Shown: piece by piece, positions 1-5,477 of the stretch
How the letters are laid out: each line of letters starts with the position of its first letter
Position numbering within the stretch: position 1 is the first letter of the stretch
From: Phycisphaeraceae bacterium
GTDB taxonomy: Bacteria; Planctomycetota; Phycisphaerae; Phycisphaerales; Phycisphaeraceae
Assembly (NCBI GenBank): GCA_007119405.1
Contig: SKPT01000127.1
Coordinates: 1 to 8,112 of the forward strand
Length of the DNA: 8,112 bases
Direction: 5' to 3'
Made by a program: the position numbers and the translations under genes
Notes under the pieces: model-generated
What the model was told of the DNA's origin: nothing
Databases searched by the model: none
What the model saw: the letters and a program-made list of their open reading frames with translations, nothing else

Positions 1-294
1 GAGGGCATCGTCGGCGGGGCCGAGGCGATGGGTTTTCCCCTGCCGACGTTCTTCGGGGCCATGGCGGCGATCGCCGAGTTTCTCGGCGGCCTGCTGCTGG
101 CGGCGGGCTTTCTCGCCCGTCCCGCGGCCGTGCTGGTGACCATCAACATGGCCGTTGCCGCCTTCGGCTTCCATTGGCTGACACGGCAGGATCCTTTCGG
201 AGGCATGGAGATGGCGCTGCTGTTCTTCTTCATCGCCCTGACGTTCGTCTTCGTCGGCAGCGGGCGGTTCTCCGTGGACCGTTTCCTGCGGTGA
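1..294 (+). CDS. DoxX-family membrane protein, 5'-truncated by the window
   Basis: The reading frame is open from base 1 and ends at TGA 292-294, giving the last 97 residues of a protein whose start lies outside the window. Visible residues form about three hydrophobic segments: one around FFGAMAAIAEFLGG, one around AAVLVTINMAVAAFGFHW, and a last one rich in F, L and A before the ending GSGRFSVDRFLR. The PTFFG start, the GFLARPAA turn and the closing G-x-G-RFSVD-x-FL are typical of the DoxX family. DoxX proteins are inner-membrane proteins of usually 130-150 residues with four helices, some linked to thiosulfate:quinone oxidoreductase or redox stress, but most have no known role. The substrate here cannot be told. 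Family assignment is secure; function is not. Confidence 0.88.
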   Translation, partial: EGIVGGAEAMGFPLPTFFGAMAAIAEFLGGLLLAAGFLARPAAVLVTINMAVAAFGFHWLTRQDPFGGMEMALLFFFIALTFVFVGSGRFSVDRFLR

Positions 295-309
295 GTGCCG
301 CGACGATGC

Positions 310-340
310 AACCACCGATGCGTGATGATGCATGGTGATG
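310..340 (+). repeat. Left arm of interrupted 21-bp inverted repeat
   Basis: Bases 310-321 plus 332-340 are the reverse complement of 651-671. The arm is interrupted by a 10-base insertion (322-331) that looks like a local duplication, since gatg/gtgatg units recur. The two arms bracket the hairpin array. Confidence 0.55.
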
Positions 341-420
341 AGCAAGACCACGCCGACGCGTCGCGTGAAGACGATGGTAATGGAATAGCTGCCTTTACCA
401 GGGTTGGAGGTAATCAGGGC

Positions 421-502
421 GCCGCGGCCTGATCGCGAAGCGGCGAGCTGTGCGATGGTCGACCGACGCACGGCTTGCCCTTCGGGACAAGCCGTGGCAC
501 CC
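421..502 (-). repeat. Twin-hairpin palindromic repeat, copy 1 (decayed half)
   Basis: On the minus strand this matches the copies at 6875-6959 and 7815-7899. The intact hairpin pairs cacggcttg (469-477) with caagccgtg (488-496) around an inner ccc-ttc-ggg and a bulged A, followed by gcaccc. The other half (421-453) corresponds to the second hairpin of the consensus with five transitions; most of its pairs survive, several as G-T wobbles. This looks like an old copy. Confidence 0.8.
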
Positions 503-505
503 GGC

Positions 506-580
506 GCCACGGCCTGATCGCGAAGCGCCGAGCCGCGGCCTCGCAACACACAGCACCCTTCGGGATGCTGTGTGGCACCC
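506..580 (-). repeat. Twin-hairpin palindromic repeat, copy 2, with swapped stem
   Basis: This is a tandem neighbour of copy 1 in the same orientation. Its first half (506-539) resembles 421-453. Its second hairpin pairs cacacagca (547-555) with tgctgtgtg (566-574), keeping the same inner ccc-ttc-ggg, the bulged A (565) and the trailing gcaccc (575-580). Compared with copy 1, six of nine stem pairs differ and all are compensated on the opposite arm. Confidence 0.75.
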
Positions 581-608
581 GCCGCTAAACCCCGCACACG
601 AACCGTGG

Positions 609-631
609 GCCGTCGCTCCCTGAGCGACGGC
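609..631. repeat. Perfect 10-bp hairpin with 3-base loop
   Basis: Bases 609-618 pair exactly with 622-631 around the loop CCT. No T-run follows on either strand, so it is not an obvious terminator. It is adjacent to the twin-hairpin copies and may be another member of the local hairpin array. Confidence 0.65.
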
Positions 632-650
632 GAACCACCACATCGGTGTG

Positions 651-671
651 CATCACCATGCATCGGTGGTT
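651..671 (-). repeat. Right arm of 21-bp inverted repeat
   Basis: This 21-base sequence is the reverse complement of the interrupted arm at 310-340. Its outer part also takes part in a local 8-bp hairpin, gaaccacc (632-639) with ggtggttc (665-672). Sequence immediately outside the two arms does not match, so the repeat ends are sharp. Confidence 0.55.
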
Positions 672-694
672 CCTCCCCCGCGCCCGCGCGCATG

Positions 695-722
695 AAAAAG
701 CCGGAGCCTCGCGACTCCGGCT
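695..722 (-). terminator. Rho-independent terminator of the HTH-receiver gene
   Basis: Read on the minus strand, agccggag pairs with ctccggct (8 bp, arms 722-715 and 706-699) with an 8-base loop, and is followed by a run of five T (699-695). It begins 25 bases after the stop of the response regulator, the expected place for its terminator. Confidence 0.82.
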
Positions 723-747
723 TATCGATCGTCAAGCCCACGGCTTG

Positions 748-1326
748 TCAGTACACGATGGCGGTGGCTTCCTCGATCACCTCGATGGCCTGGCGGACGT
801 GGAAGGGCTTGCGCAGGTAGCCGTCGAAGCCCTTGCTGGTCAGGTGCTGGCTCTGGCCCTCGGTGAGCTTGGCGCTCATGGCGATGACCTTGGTCAGTTG
901 CAGGTCCTCGTTGTCGCGCACGAGCTTGAGGACCTCTTCGCCACGCAGGTCACTGAGGTGCATGTCCACGAGCATGACGTGGGGCCGGAACTTCTCGCAG
1001 GCGATGCCGGCGGCGAAGCCGTTGTGGGCGGCGCGCACCTCGTACTGGGCCTGCTCCTGGAGGACCTTGCTGAGCACCTCGATGATCTCGGACTCTTCGT
1101 CGACGATGAGCACTCGCGTCGTGCCGGATTGAAGCCCGTCCATGGGAATCTGGTGGGCTTTCATGAAGCGCACCAGGGAGCTGAGCGGGATGCGGCGGTC
1201 CTTGGAGCCCGGAATGCGGTAGCCGCGCAACTGCCCGGAGTCGAACCACTTGCTCACGGTGCGTGGCGCGACGTTGCAGATCTTGGCGACTTCCCCGGTG
1301 GTGAGAATGTCCTTTTGCCTTGGCAT
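748..1326 (-). CDS. HTH (excisionase/MerR-type)-receiver fusion, response regulator
   Basis: This 192-residue protein has two parts. Residues about 6-56 are a helix-turn-helix of the excisionase/HTH_17 type: LTTGEVAKICNVAPRTVSKW is the helix-turn-helix core and GYRIPGSKDRRIP the wing. Residues about 70-190 are a CheY-like receiver with acidic pair D76/E77, phospho-acceptor D121 in VMLVDMH, switch S151 and conserved K173 in LRKPF. A partner sensor kinase would phosphorylate D121 and so change DNA binding; no kinase is nearby, so it is an orphan here. The DNA-binding domain lies at the N-terminus, the reverse of OmpR, NarL or NtrC regulators. ATG at 1326 is chosen because the HTH starts directly after it and a purine-rich AGGAGAAGGGG lies upstream; the frame extends 58 codons further but that part has no domain-like character. 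Family assignment is strong; target genes are unknown. Confidence 0.92.
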   Translation of the reverse strand: MPRQKDILTTGEVAKICNVAPRTVSKWFDSGQLRGYRIPGSKDRRIPLSSLVRFMKAHQIPMDGLQSGTTRVLIVDEESEIIEVLSKVLQEQAQYEVRAAHNGFAAGIACEKFRPHVMLVDMHLSDLRGEEVLKLVRDNEDLQLTKVIAMSAKLTEGQSQHLTSKGFDGYLRKPFHVRQAIEVIEEATAIVY

Positions 1327-1581
1327 GTGTAGCTCGCCCCTTCTCCTGGACTGATGGAGGTGTCCGTCAGCCAGATGATCGGCGTTTGGCAAGCGCTGGT
1401 TAACCGCGGGTGCGGAAAATGGAATGATCGTGCGCTTTGTGCGTCCGAGAAGGCGCGGTGCGGCGCGCGGCTCAGACCATGAATCATCGGCCTGGCGCAC
1501 GCGATGGCTCGATGACGGCGATGCGCGGCGCTTATCGGACGGGTGTGGGGTTATCGGGCAAGGCGCTGGCGTGGCGATGTG
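1327..1581. other. Intergenic region upstream of the HTH-receiver gene
   Basis: These 255 bases lie between the response regulator start and the stop of the lipoprotein gene; both genes run on the minus strand. The part next to 1326 should hold the promoter and leader of the regulator. The Shine-Dalgarno-like run is at about 1335-1345. I could not pick a convincing -35/-10 pair and found no terminator hairpin for the lipoprotein gene. Confidence 0.5.
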
Positions 1582-1929
1582 TCAGCGCGTCGTCTCGCGG
1601 ATGCGTGTGCGGCGGGTGGTCTCGGAGTAGACGTCGTGGATGCGGCCGCGGAAGCTGCGTTGGCGATCGGTGGTGATGGTGACGCTGCGTTCGTAGACGG
1701 CCGGGGCGGTGCCGAGGTCGACGGCCGGGTGCAGGTCGTTGCGCCACTGGTACCAGGCCAGGGGCGGCGCGGGTCGCTGCTCGCGGAGCTGGCTGTGGCG
1801 GACGGTGTCGAAGGTGGTGGAGGCGGGCGGGGCGACGCGGGCCTCGCCGGTGCGCGTCACGGGCGTGTGGCAGGCGCTGCCGAGCATGGCCGCCAATGCC
1901 AGGGTCAGGATGGTCGCCGCTCGGGTCAT
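1582..1929 (-). CDS. Small predicted lipoprotein, hypothetical
   Basis: The 115-residue product begins MTRAATILTLALAAMLGSAC, a short basic start, a hydrophobic core and a cysteine at position 20 in a lipobox-like setting. The lipobox is slightly off, with leucine at -4 instead of -3. The mature part is polar and Arg/Thr-rich, with a Trp/Tyr patch WYQWRNDLHP near residue 59 and an ending with many TTR/RET repeats. I recognise no domain. If processed by signal peptidase II it would be membrane-anchored outside the cytoplasm. An in-frame ATG 15 codons upstream exists, but the start at 1929 gives a standard signal peptide. The Shine-Dalgarno signal is weak. The gene is divergent from rsmG. Overlapping frames on both strands are long because of high GC, so coding status rests mainly on the signal peptide. 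Confidence 0.66.
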   Translation of the reverse strand: MTRAATILTLALAAMLGSACHTPVTRTGEARVAPPASTTFDTVRHSQLREQRPAPPLAWYQWRNDLHPAVDLGTAPAVYERSVTITTDRQRSFRGRIHDVYSETTRRTRIRETTR

Positions 1930-2204
1930 GGCCAAGGTCCCGCGAAGGGCATGCCGGGGCGCCGGGCGTGCCACGCCACTGGTCGGAGGTGGTCAAGCTC
2001 CAGCTCCGACAGGATGTTACGCGCCACACCCGGGCCCGGTCGCGTCGTATGGGCTGGCCTGGTTGCGACGTGATGTTGCCTGCACGCCACACGCGGGCCG
2101 GCGAAGCGGGCGAGCGTTGTTGCCTGCGGGCAACACCGGGCCGCGGCGGCGGCCCCTTCCGGAGGGAGGCGCTTGGCGGAGCCGCAACCTTCTACACTGC
2201 CGCG
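1930..2204. other. Divergent intergenic region before rsmG
   Basis: These 275 bases separate the lipoprotein start (-) from rsmG (+) and should contain both promoters. Visible structure is a 7-bp hairpin, tgttgcc (2118-2124) with ggcaaca (2129-2135) around TGCG, and the TACACT hexamer just before rsmG. I see no gene; open frames crossing it show no recognisable protein. Confidence 0.5.
2193..2198 (+). promoter_or_regulatory. Candidate -10 element (TACACT) of rsmG
   Basis: TACACT lies exactly 6 bases before the rsmG ATG, so transcription starting 7 bases after it would begin at the A of ATG, a leaderless mRNA. No Shine-Dalgarno sequence lies close before the start. The only -35-like hexamer, TTGGCG at 2173-2178, is spaced 14 bases away, too short for a standard promoter. 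The same hexamer and spacing occur at 4731-4736. Confidence 0.5.
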
Positions 2205-2924
2205 ATGGCCATTCCCGCGTTTGTTGCCGAGACGCTGGCGGACCTGGAGGTGACGCTGAGCGACGCCCAGCTTGGCCTGCTGGCCGACTACGTCGATCGC
2301 CTGCTGGAGGCGAATCGGCGGATGAACCTGACGGCGGCGCGCGAGCCGGCCGCGGCGTGGCGGCGGCTGATCCTGGACAGCCTGACGCTGGTGCCGGGGC
2401 TGGAGCCGGTGGAGGCGGGGGCGAGGCTGATTGATGTGGGCACGGGCGGGGGGATCCCGGGGGTTCCGCTGGCGATCGCCCGGCCGGACGTGCACGTGAC
2501 ACTGCTCGATGCCACGGGCAAGAAGGTGCGCTTTCTCGAGCAGTGCATCGAGGCGTTGCCGCTGGCCAACGCGACGGCGATCCAGGGGCGGGCGGAGGAG
2601 CTGGGGCGGGATCCGGCTCATCGCGGGCGGTATGACCTGGCCACGGCGCGGGCGGTCGGGCCGGGGGCGGAGGTGCTGGAGTACACGCTGCCGCTGGTCC
2701 GCGTGGGCGGGCGTGTGCTGGCGATGAAGGCGTCGCAGGCGGAGCGCGAGCTGGGCGAGGCGGGCGACGCGCTGGCGATCCTGGGGGCGGGCGAGGTGCA
2801 GCTCGTGGAGGCGTATCCGCCGGCGTTCGGGCAGGAGCTGGTGGTGATCAGCATCGTCAAGGAGCGGCCGACGCCCGAGGGGTACCCGCGTCGGCCGGGG
2901 GTGCCGCGGCAATCGCCGCTGTGA
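2205..2924 (+). CDS. rsmG: 16S rRNA (guanine-N7) methyltransferase RsmG
   Basis: RsmG (GidB) methylates N7 of G527 (E. coli numbering) in 16S rRNA using S-adenosylmethionine, in the cytoplasm. The 239-residue product shows the family motifs in order: NLTA at 41-44, LILDSL at 55-60, the SAM-binding loop DVGTGGGIPGVPLAI at 77-91, LLDATGKKVRFLEQ at 100-113, RAEE near 129, and ATARAV at 146-151. It ends TPEGYPRRPGVP with a short tail, as RsmG proteins do. It is somewhat longer than the usual 205-215 residues. ATG 2205 is chosen because the family homology starts right after it; the 103 codons of open frame upstream look non-coding. In many bacteria rsmG sits with mnmG and parAB, but here no such genes are adjacent. 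Loss of RsmG is known to give low-level streptomycin resistance. Confidence 0.96.
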   Translation: MAIPAFVAETLADLEVTLSDAQLGLLADYVDRLLEANRRMNLTAAREPAAAWRRLILDSLTLVPGLEPVEAGARLIDVGTGGGIPGVPLAIARPDVHVTLLDATGKKVRFLEQCIEALPLANATAIQGRAEELGRDPAHRGRYDLATARAVGPGAEVLEYTLPLVRVGGRVLAMKASQAERELGEAGDALAILGAGEVQLVEAYPPAFGQELVVISIVKERPTPEGYPRRPGVPRQSPL

Positions 2925-2943
2925 GGCGGGGAGCGGGGTTTGG

Positions 2944-2984
2944 GGATCGGGGATCCGCAGAAACGGCTTGCGGAGGCCCGATCC
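2944..2984. terminator. Bipartite hairpin after rsmG
   Basis: ggatcgg (2944-2950) pairs with ccgatcc (2978-2984) and, inside, tccgca (2954-2959) pairs with tgcgga (2969-2974), separated by a symmetric 3-by-3 internal loop. It starts 20 bases after the rsmG stop. No T-run follows, so it is a structured 3' end or weak terminator, not a classical one. Confidence 0.45.
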
Positions 2985-3084
2985 GGAGAAAAGACTGGAC
3001 GCCGCCGCCGCGGCGCGCAACCATATCAGGGTCGACACGGCCGCGTGTGCGTGTCCGTTCGTGTTCATCTGTGGCTGACTGCGC

Positions 3085-4299
3085 ATGAAATTTGAATACA
3101 CCGAGTTTGACGGCCAGGGCTTCCAGGGCCCCGACGCGCTCTTTCCCGACGCCAAGGTGGCGCAGTTCATCATGCAATACGGCCAGCAGGCGCTGGATGC
3201 GATGCAGAAGCTCGAGGGCGAGGCGGAGCAGCAGTACATCCAGGACATGATCGACGCGGGGCTGCTGGAGCCGGGCGAGGATGAGGAGGGCAACGCCACG
3301 CTCAAGCTCACGCCGCGGATGGTCAAGGGGATCCGGCACAAGGCGCTGCTGGAGATCTTCCAGGGGATGCAGCGTGGCAACAAGGAGGGGCACCCGACGG
3401 ACGACCCGGGGCGCACCAGCGAGCGCGTCGAGGGGACCAAGCCTTACGAGTATGGCGACCCGCTGAGCGAGATCGAGCTGGCGGCGACGATGCGCAACGC
3501 GCTGGCGCGGCAGGCGGCGGAGCGTCAGCGGGCCGGCGATGATGCCGGGCCGGGCCTGCCGCTGCACATCAACGCGGGCGACTTCGAGCTGCACCTGACG
3601 GAGGGGGCGGGCGACTGCGCGACGGCGATGCTGATCGATCAGTCGGGCTCGATGATGCGCTGGGGGCGGTTCTACCAGGCCAAGCGCGTGGCGCTGGGGA
3701 TGACGGAGCTGATCCAGCAGCGCTTCCCGCAGGACACGATCGACTTCGTGGGCTTCTTCACGCTGGCGGAGCGGATTCTTGATCGCGACCTGCCGCTGGT
3801 GATGCCCAAGCCGATCTCGCTGCGCGACTACCAGGTGCGCCTGCGCGTGCCGCTGGCGCAGGCGCAGCAGAACCAGGAGCAGATCCCGCTGCACTTCACG
3901 AACCTTCAGCTCGGGCTGCGGCTGGCGCGGCAGACGCTGGCGCGGCGGTCGGCGGCGAACAAGCAGATCTTCATCATCACCGACGGCCAGCCGACGGCTC
4001 ACGCCGAGCCCAACGCCGCGGCGCCCACCGAGGGCGAGATGCTCTACCTGCTGTATCCGCCCAACGAGCGCACGGCCACGGCGACGCTGAAGGAGGCGCT
4101 GACCTGCCAGCAGCAGGGCATCCGCATCGCCACGTTCGCGCTGATCGAGGACTACTGGGGCATGGACTGGGTCGGCTTCGTCGACCGCATGACGCGGCTG
4201 ACGCGGGGGATGGCGTACTACTGCACGAGCGAGGACCTGAGCTCGACGATCATCGAGAGCTACCTGGCGGGGAAGAAGAAAAAGAGCGTGATCGGGTAG
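3085..4299 (+). CDS. VWA-domain protein with intact MIDAS
   Basis: The 404-residue protein is soluble, with no signal peptide or membrane segment. Residues 1-160 are acidic and helical (many E, Q, D) with no domain I can name. Residues about 178-392 form a von Willebrand factor A fold: DQSGS at 185-189 is the metal-binding DxSxS, T272 in HFTNLQ is the likely second MIDAS residue, and D300 in IITDGQPT the third. Such VWA proteins usually bind a protein ligand through Mg2+ and often work with a MoxR-type AAA ATPase, as in CoxE/BchD-like pairs. No such ATPase is in this window. The C-terminus is strongly basic (KKKK before the last four residues). No clear Shine-Dalgarno sequence precedes ATG 3085; the first residues look protein-like, so I keep this start. 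The role is unknown. Confidence 0.88.
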   Translation: MKFEYTEFDGQGFQGPDALFPDAKVAQFIMQYGQQALDAMQKLEGEAEQQYIQDMIDAGLLEPGEDEEGNATLKLTPRMVKGIRHKALLEIFQGMQRGNKEGHPTDDPGRTSERVEGTKPYEYGDPLSEIELAATMRNALARQAAERQRAGDDAGPGLPLHINAGDFELHLTEGAGDCATAMLIDQSGSMMRWGRFYQAKRVALGMTELIQQRFPQDTIDFVGFFTLAERILDRDLPLVMPKPISLRDYQVRLRVPLAQAQQNQEQIPLHFTNLQLGLRLARQTLARRSAANKQIFIITDGQPTAHAEPNAAAPTEGEMLYLLYPPNERTATATLKEALTCQQQGIRIATFALIEDYWGMDWVGFVDRMTRLTRGMAYYCTSEDLSSTIIESYLAGKKKKSVIG

Positions 4300-4340
4300 C
4301 AACGCGGGGAGTCGCCGCGAACACATCTGGAACTGTCGAA

Positions 4341-4601
4341 ATGCAGCCTTTCATATTCATAGGCAGCCTGTTGGTTCGCCGCTCCACTCCGCCCGAACGC
4401 GCCGTTCTGCTGTTCACGGGCGTGATCATTCTGGTCGGCTTCGGGTTGGCGTGCCTTTACTTTGGCTCCACCGCCGCGCCGGACAAGGCCGCCGAGGCCG
4501 CCGAACTCCGCTTCTGGGGCTTCGTCCTCATCGGCTCCGGCTTCGGGCTGTGGGGGCTCTACCGCCTCGCAGGGTGGGTGGCGGATCAAATCCTTGGATA
4601 G
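4341..4601 (+). CDS. Small two-helix membrane protein, hypothetical
   Basis: The 86-residue product has two hydrophobic segments, about residues 20-41 (AVLLFTGVIILVGFGLACLY) and 57-79, the second glycine-rich with a GFGLWGLY pattern. Between them is a short Ala/Glu/Lys loop around residues 44-56. The N-terminus carries a basic patch (RRSTPPER, 13-20). I recognise no family. The gene starts 41 bases after the VWA stop on the same strand, so the two could be co-transcribed, but no ribosome binding site is evident before ATG 4341. Length and clear membrane topology make it a plausible real gene; its function cannot be inferred. Confidence 0.72.
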   Translation: MQPFIFIGSLLVRRSTPPERAVLLFTGVIILVGFGLACLYFGSTAAPDKAAEAAELRFWGFVLIGSGFGLWGLYRLAGWVADQILG

Positions 4602-4662
4602 ATCTGGCGGGCGGTGCATCCGGTTGCTGGCTGTCGCCGTTCGGCGCGAGGGAGGTCATCGC

Positions 4663-4791
4663 ATGATGGGTCGATCGCTTTTGGCGCTCACGCTGTCGTG
4701 TGTTGCGCTACCGACCCTCACCATCGACGCTACACTGCCCGCATGCCCGACGAACTCCACATCGAAACGTTCACGCTCGGCGACTGGATGA
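4663..4791 (+). CDS. Short SD-led ORF with hydrophobic start, possible leader peptide
   Basis: A strong GAGGGAGG lies about 8 bases before tandem ATGs at 4663 and 4666. The frame encodes 42 residues beginning MMGRSLLALTLSCVALPTLT, signal-peptide-like, then a polar tail, and stops inside the metallohydrolase gene in a different frame. Its good ribosome site contrasts with the metallohydrolase start, which has none. It may be a leader peptide coupled to the downstream gene, the remains of a secreted-protein gene, or chance. Confidence 0.3.
   Translation: MMGRSLLALTLSCVALPTLTIDATLPACPTNSTSKRSRSATG
4731..4736 (+). promoter_or_regulatory. Candidate -10 element (TACACT) of the metallohydrolase gene
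   Basis: TACACT ends 6 bases before ATG 4743, the same hexamer and the same distance as at rsmG. The flanking sequence is also alike (ctacactgcc, then a short GC stretch, then ATG). This implies transcription starting at the ATG. No good -35 is visible at 16-18 bases upstream. Confidence 0.5.
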
Positions 4792-5396
4792 CCAACTGCT
4801 TCGTCGTCCACGCCCCCGCCACCGGTGCGGCCGGGGGTGACTGCGTCATCGTCGACCTGGGCTTCGACCCCGAGCCCGTGTTCCAGTACATCGAGGCCAA
4901 CAACCTCACCCCGAGCAAGGTCGTGCTGACCCACGCCCACGTCGACCACATCGCCGGCCTGCCGGAGCTGCGATCGCGCTACGCCGACCTGCCGATCCTC
5001 ATCCACGAGGCGGAGCGCGACTTTCCCGGCGACCCGGCGCTCAACCTGTCGATCGCGCTGGATCGGCCGGTCGTCGCCCCGGAGCCGGACGACGTGCTGA
5101 GGCACGGCCAGCGGATCGACCTGGCCGGGTTCGCGTTCGAGGTCCGCCACACGCCCGGGCACAGCCCCGGCGGGATCACGCTGTACCAGGCGGAGCACCG
5201 CGTGGCGATCGTCGGTGATGCGCTCTTCGCCGGGTCCGTCGGCCGGACGGACTTTCCCACCAGCGACGGGCCGGGGCTCATCCGCTCGATCCGCGAGCAA
5301 CTGCTGAGCCTGCCCGACGAGACGCAGGTCTTGCCCGGGCACGGCCCGGCGACGACAATCGGGCGTGAGCGGGCAAGCAATCCGTTCCTGCAATGA
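4743..5396 (+). CDS. MBL-fold metallohydrolase, glyoxalase II-like
   Basis: The 217-residue protein carries the full metallo-beta-lactamase metal-site pattern: THAHVDH at 63-69 (H64, H66, D68, H69), HTPGH at 136-140 (H140), GDALF with bridging D159, and LPGHGPATT with H200. The ending TIGRERASNPFLQ is typical of the short, YcbL/glyoxalase II-like group of cytoplasmic hydroxyacylglutathione-hydrolase-like proteins. These hydrolyse thioesters or related bonds with two metal ions; the true substrate of most is not known. It lacks the C-terminal domain of full glyoxalase II. ATG 4743 is selected because the family sequence starts there; 43 further upstream codons in frame are Arg/His/Cys-rich and not protein-like. 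No Shine-Dalgarno sequence precedes it, in line with leaderless expression. Confidence 0.93.
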   Translation: MPDELHIETFTLGDWMTNCFVVHAPATGAAGGDCVIVDLGFDPEPVFQYIEANNLTPSKVVLTHAHVDHIAGLPELRSRYADLPILIHEAERDFPGDPALNLSIALDRPVVAPEPDDVLRHGQRIDLAGFAFEVRHTPGHSPGGITLYQAEHRVAIVGDALFAGSVGRTDFPTSDGPGLIRSIREQLLSLPDETQVLPGHGPATTIGRERASNPFLQ

Positions 5397-5397
5397 G

Positions 5398-5424
5398 CAG
5401 GCAGGCGGCGCGCGGCGCTGCCTG
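5398..5424. repeat. Weak GC-rich hairpin after the metallohydrolase gene
   Basis: caggca (5398-5403) pairs with tgcctg (5419-5424) around a GC-rich interior that can pair partly. No T-run follows. It may be a weak transcription-ending structure. Confidence 0.25.
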
Positions 5425-5477
5425 TCTGGCGTTCATCCGTGTCCAGCCGTGGCCACCACCCGCTTCGGAGCCTCGCC

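Larger units (their letters stand above)
295..747. other. Non-coding stretch with a hairpin array
   Basis: This 453-base gap between the DoxX gene and the convergent response regulator holds no credible gene. Open frames across it translate the palindromic repeats and show no recognisable protein. It contains, in order, a broken arm of a 21-bp inverted repeat (310-340), two tandem twin-hairpin repeats (421-580), a perfect 10-bp hairpin (609-631), an 8-bp hairpin (632-672) that includes the other inverted-repeat arm, and the terminator of the response regulator (695-722). I see nothing in 341-420. Confidence 0.75.

Noticed and set aside
395..643. Small minus-strand protein beginning near 643, and similar small frames at 6886 and 7775
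   Set aside because: They share the phrase LSRRASRA only because they translate copies of the same palindromic repeat; they are not a protein family.
646..1332. Plus-strand frame opposite the response regulator
   Set aside because: The minus strand encodes both an HTH and a receiver with all key residues; the plus frame is its shadow.
2173..2198. A full sigma-70 promoter TTGGCG-TACACT before rsmG
   Set aside because: The spacer is only 14 bases, too short for a normal promoter; I keep only the TACACT element as a candidate.
1926..3440. A long minus-strand frame across rsmG and the VWA start
   Set aside because: It is antisense to two well-supported genes and shows no domain.
4303..4319. 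Hairpin terminator after the VWA gene
   Set aside because: Only a 5-bp stem (cgcgg/ccgcg) with no T-run; expected often by chance at this GC content.
2857..4326. A 489-codon minus-strand frame antisense to the VWA gene
   Set aside because: It is Arg/Leu/His-rich with no recognisable domain. It exists because the GC-rich codons of the real plus-strand gene leave few stops in the opposite frame.
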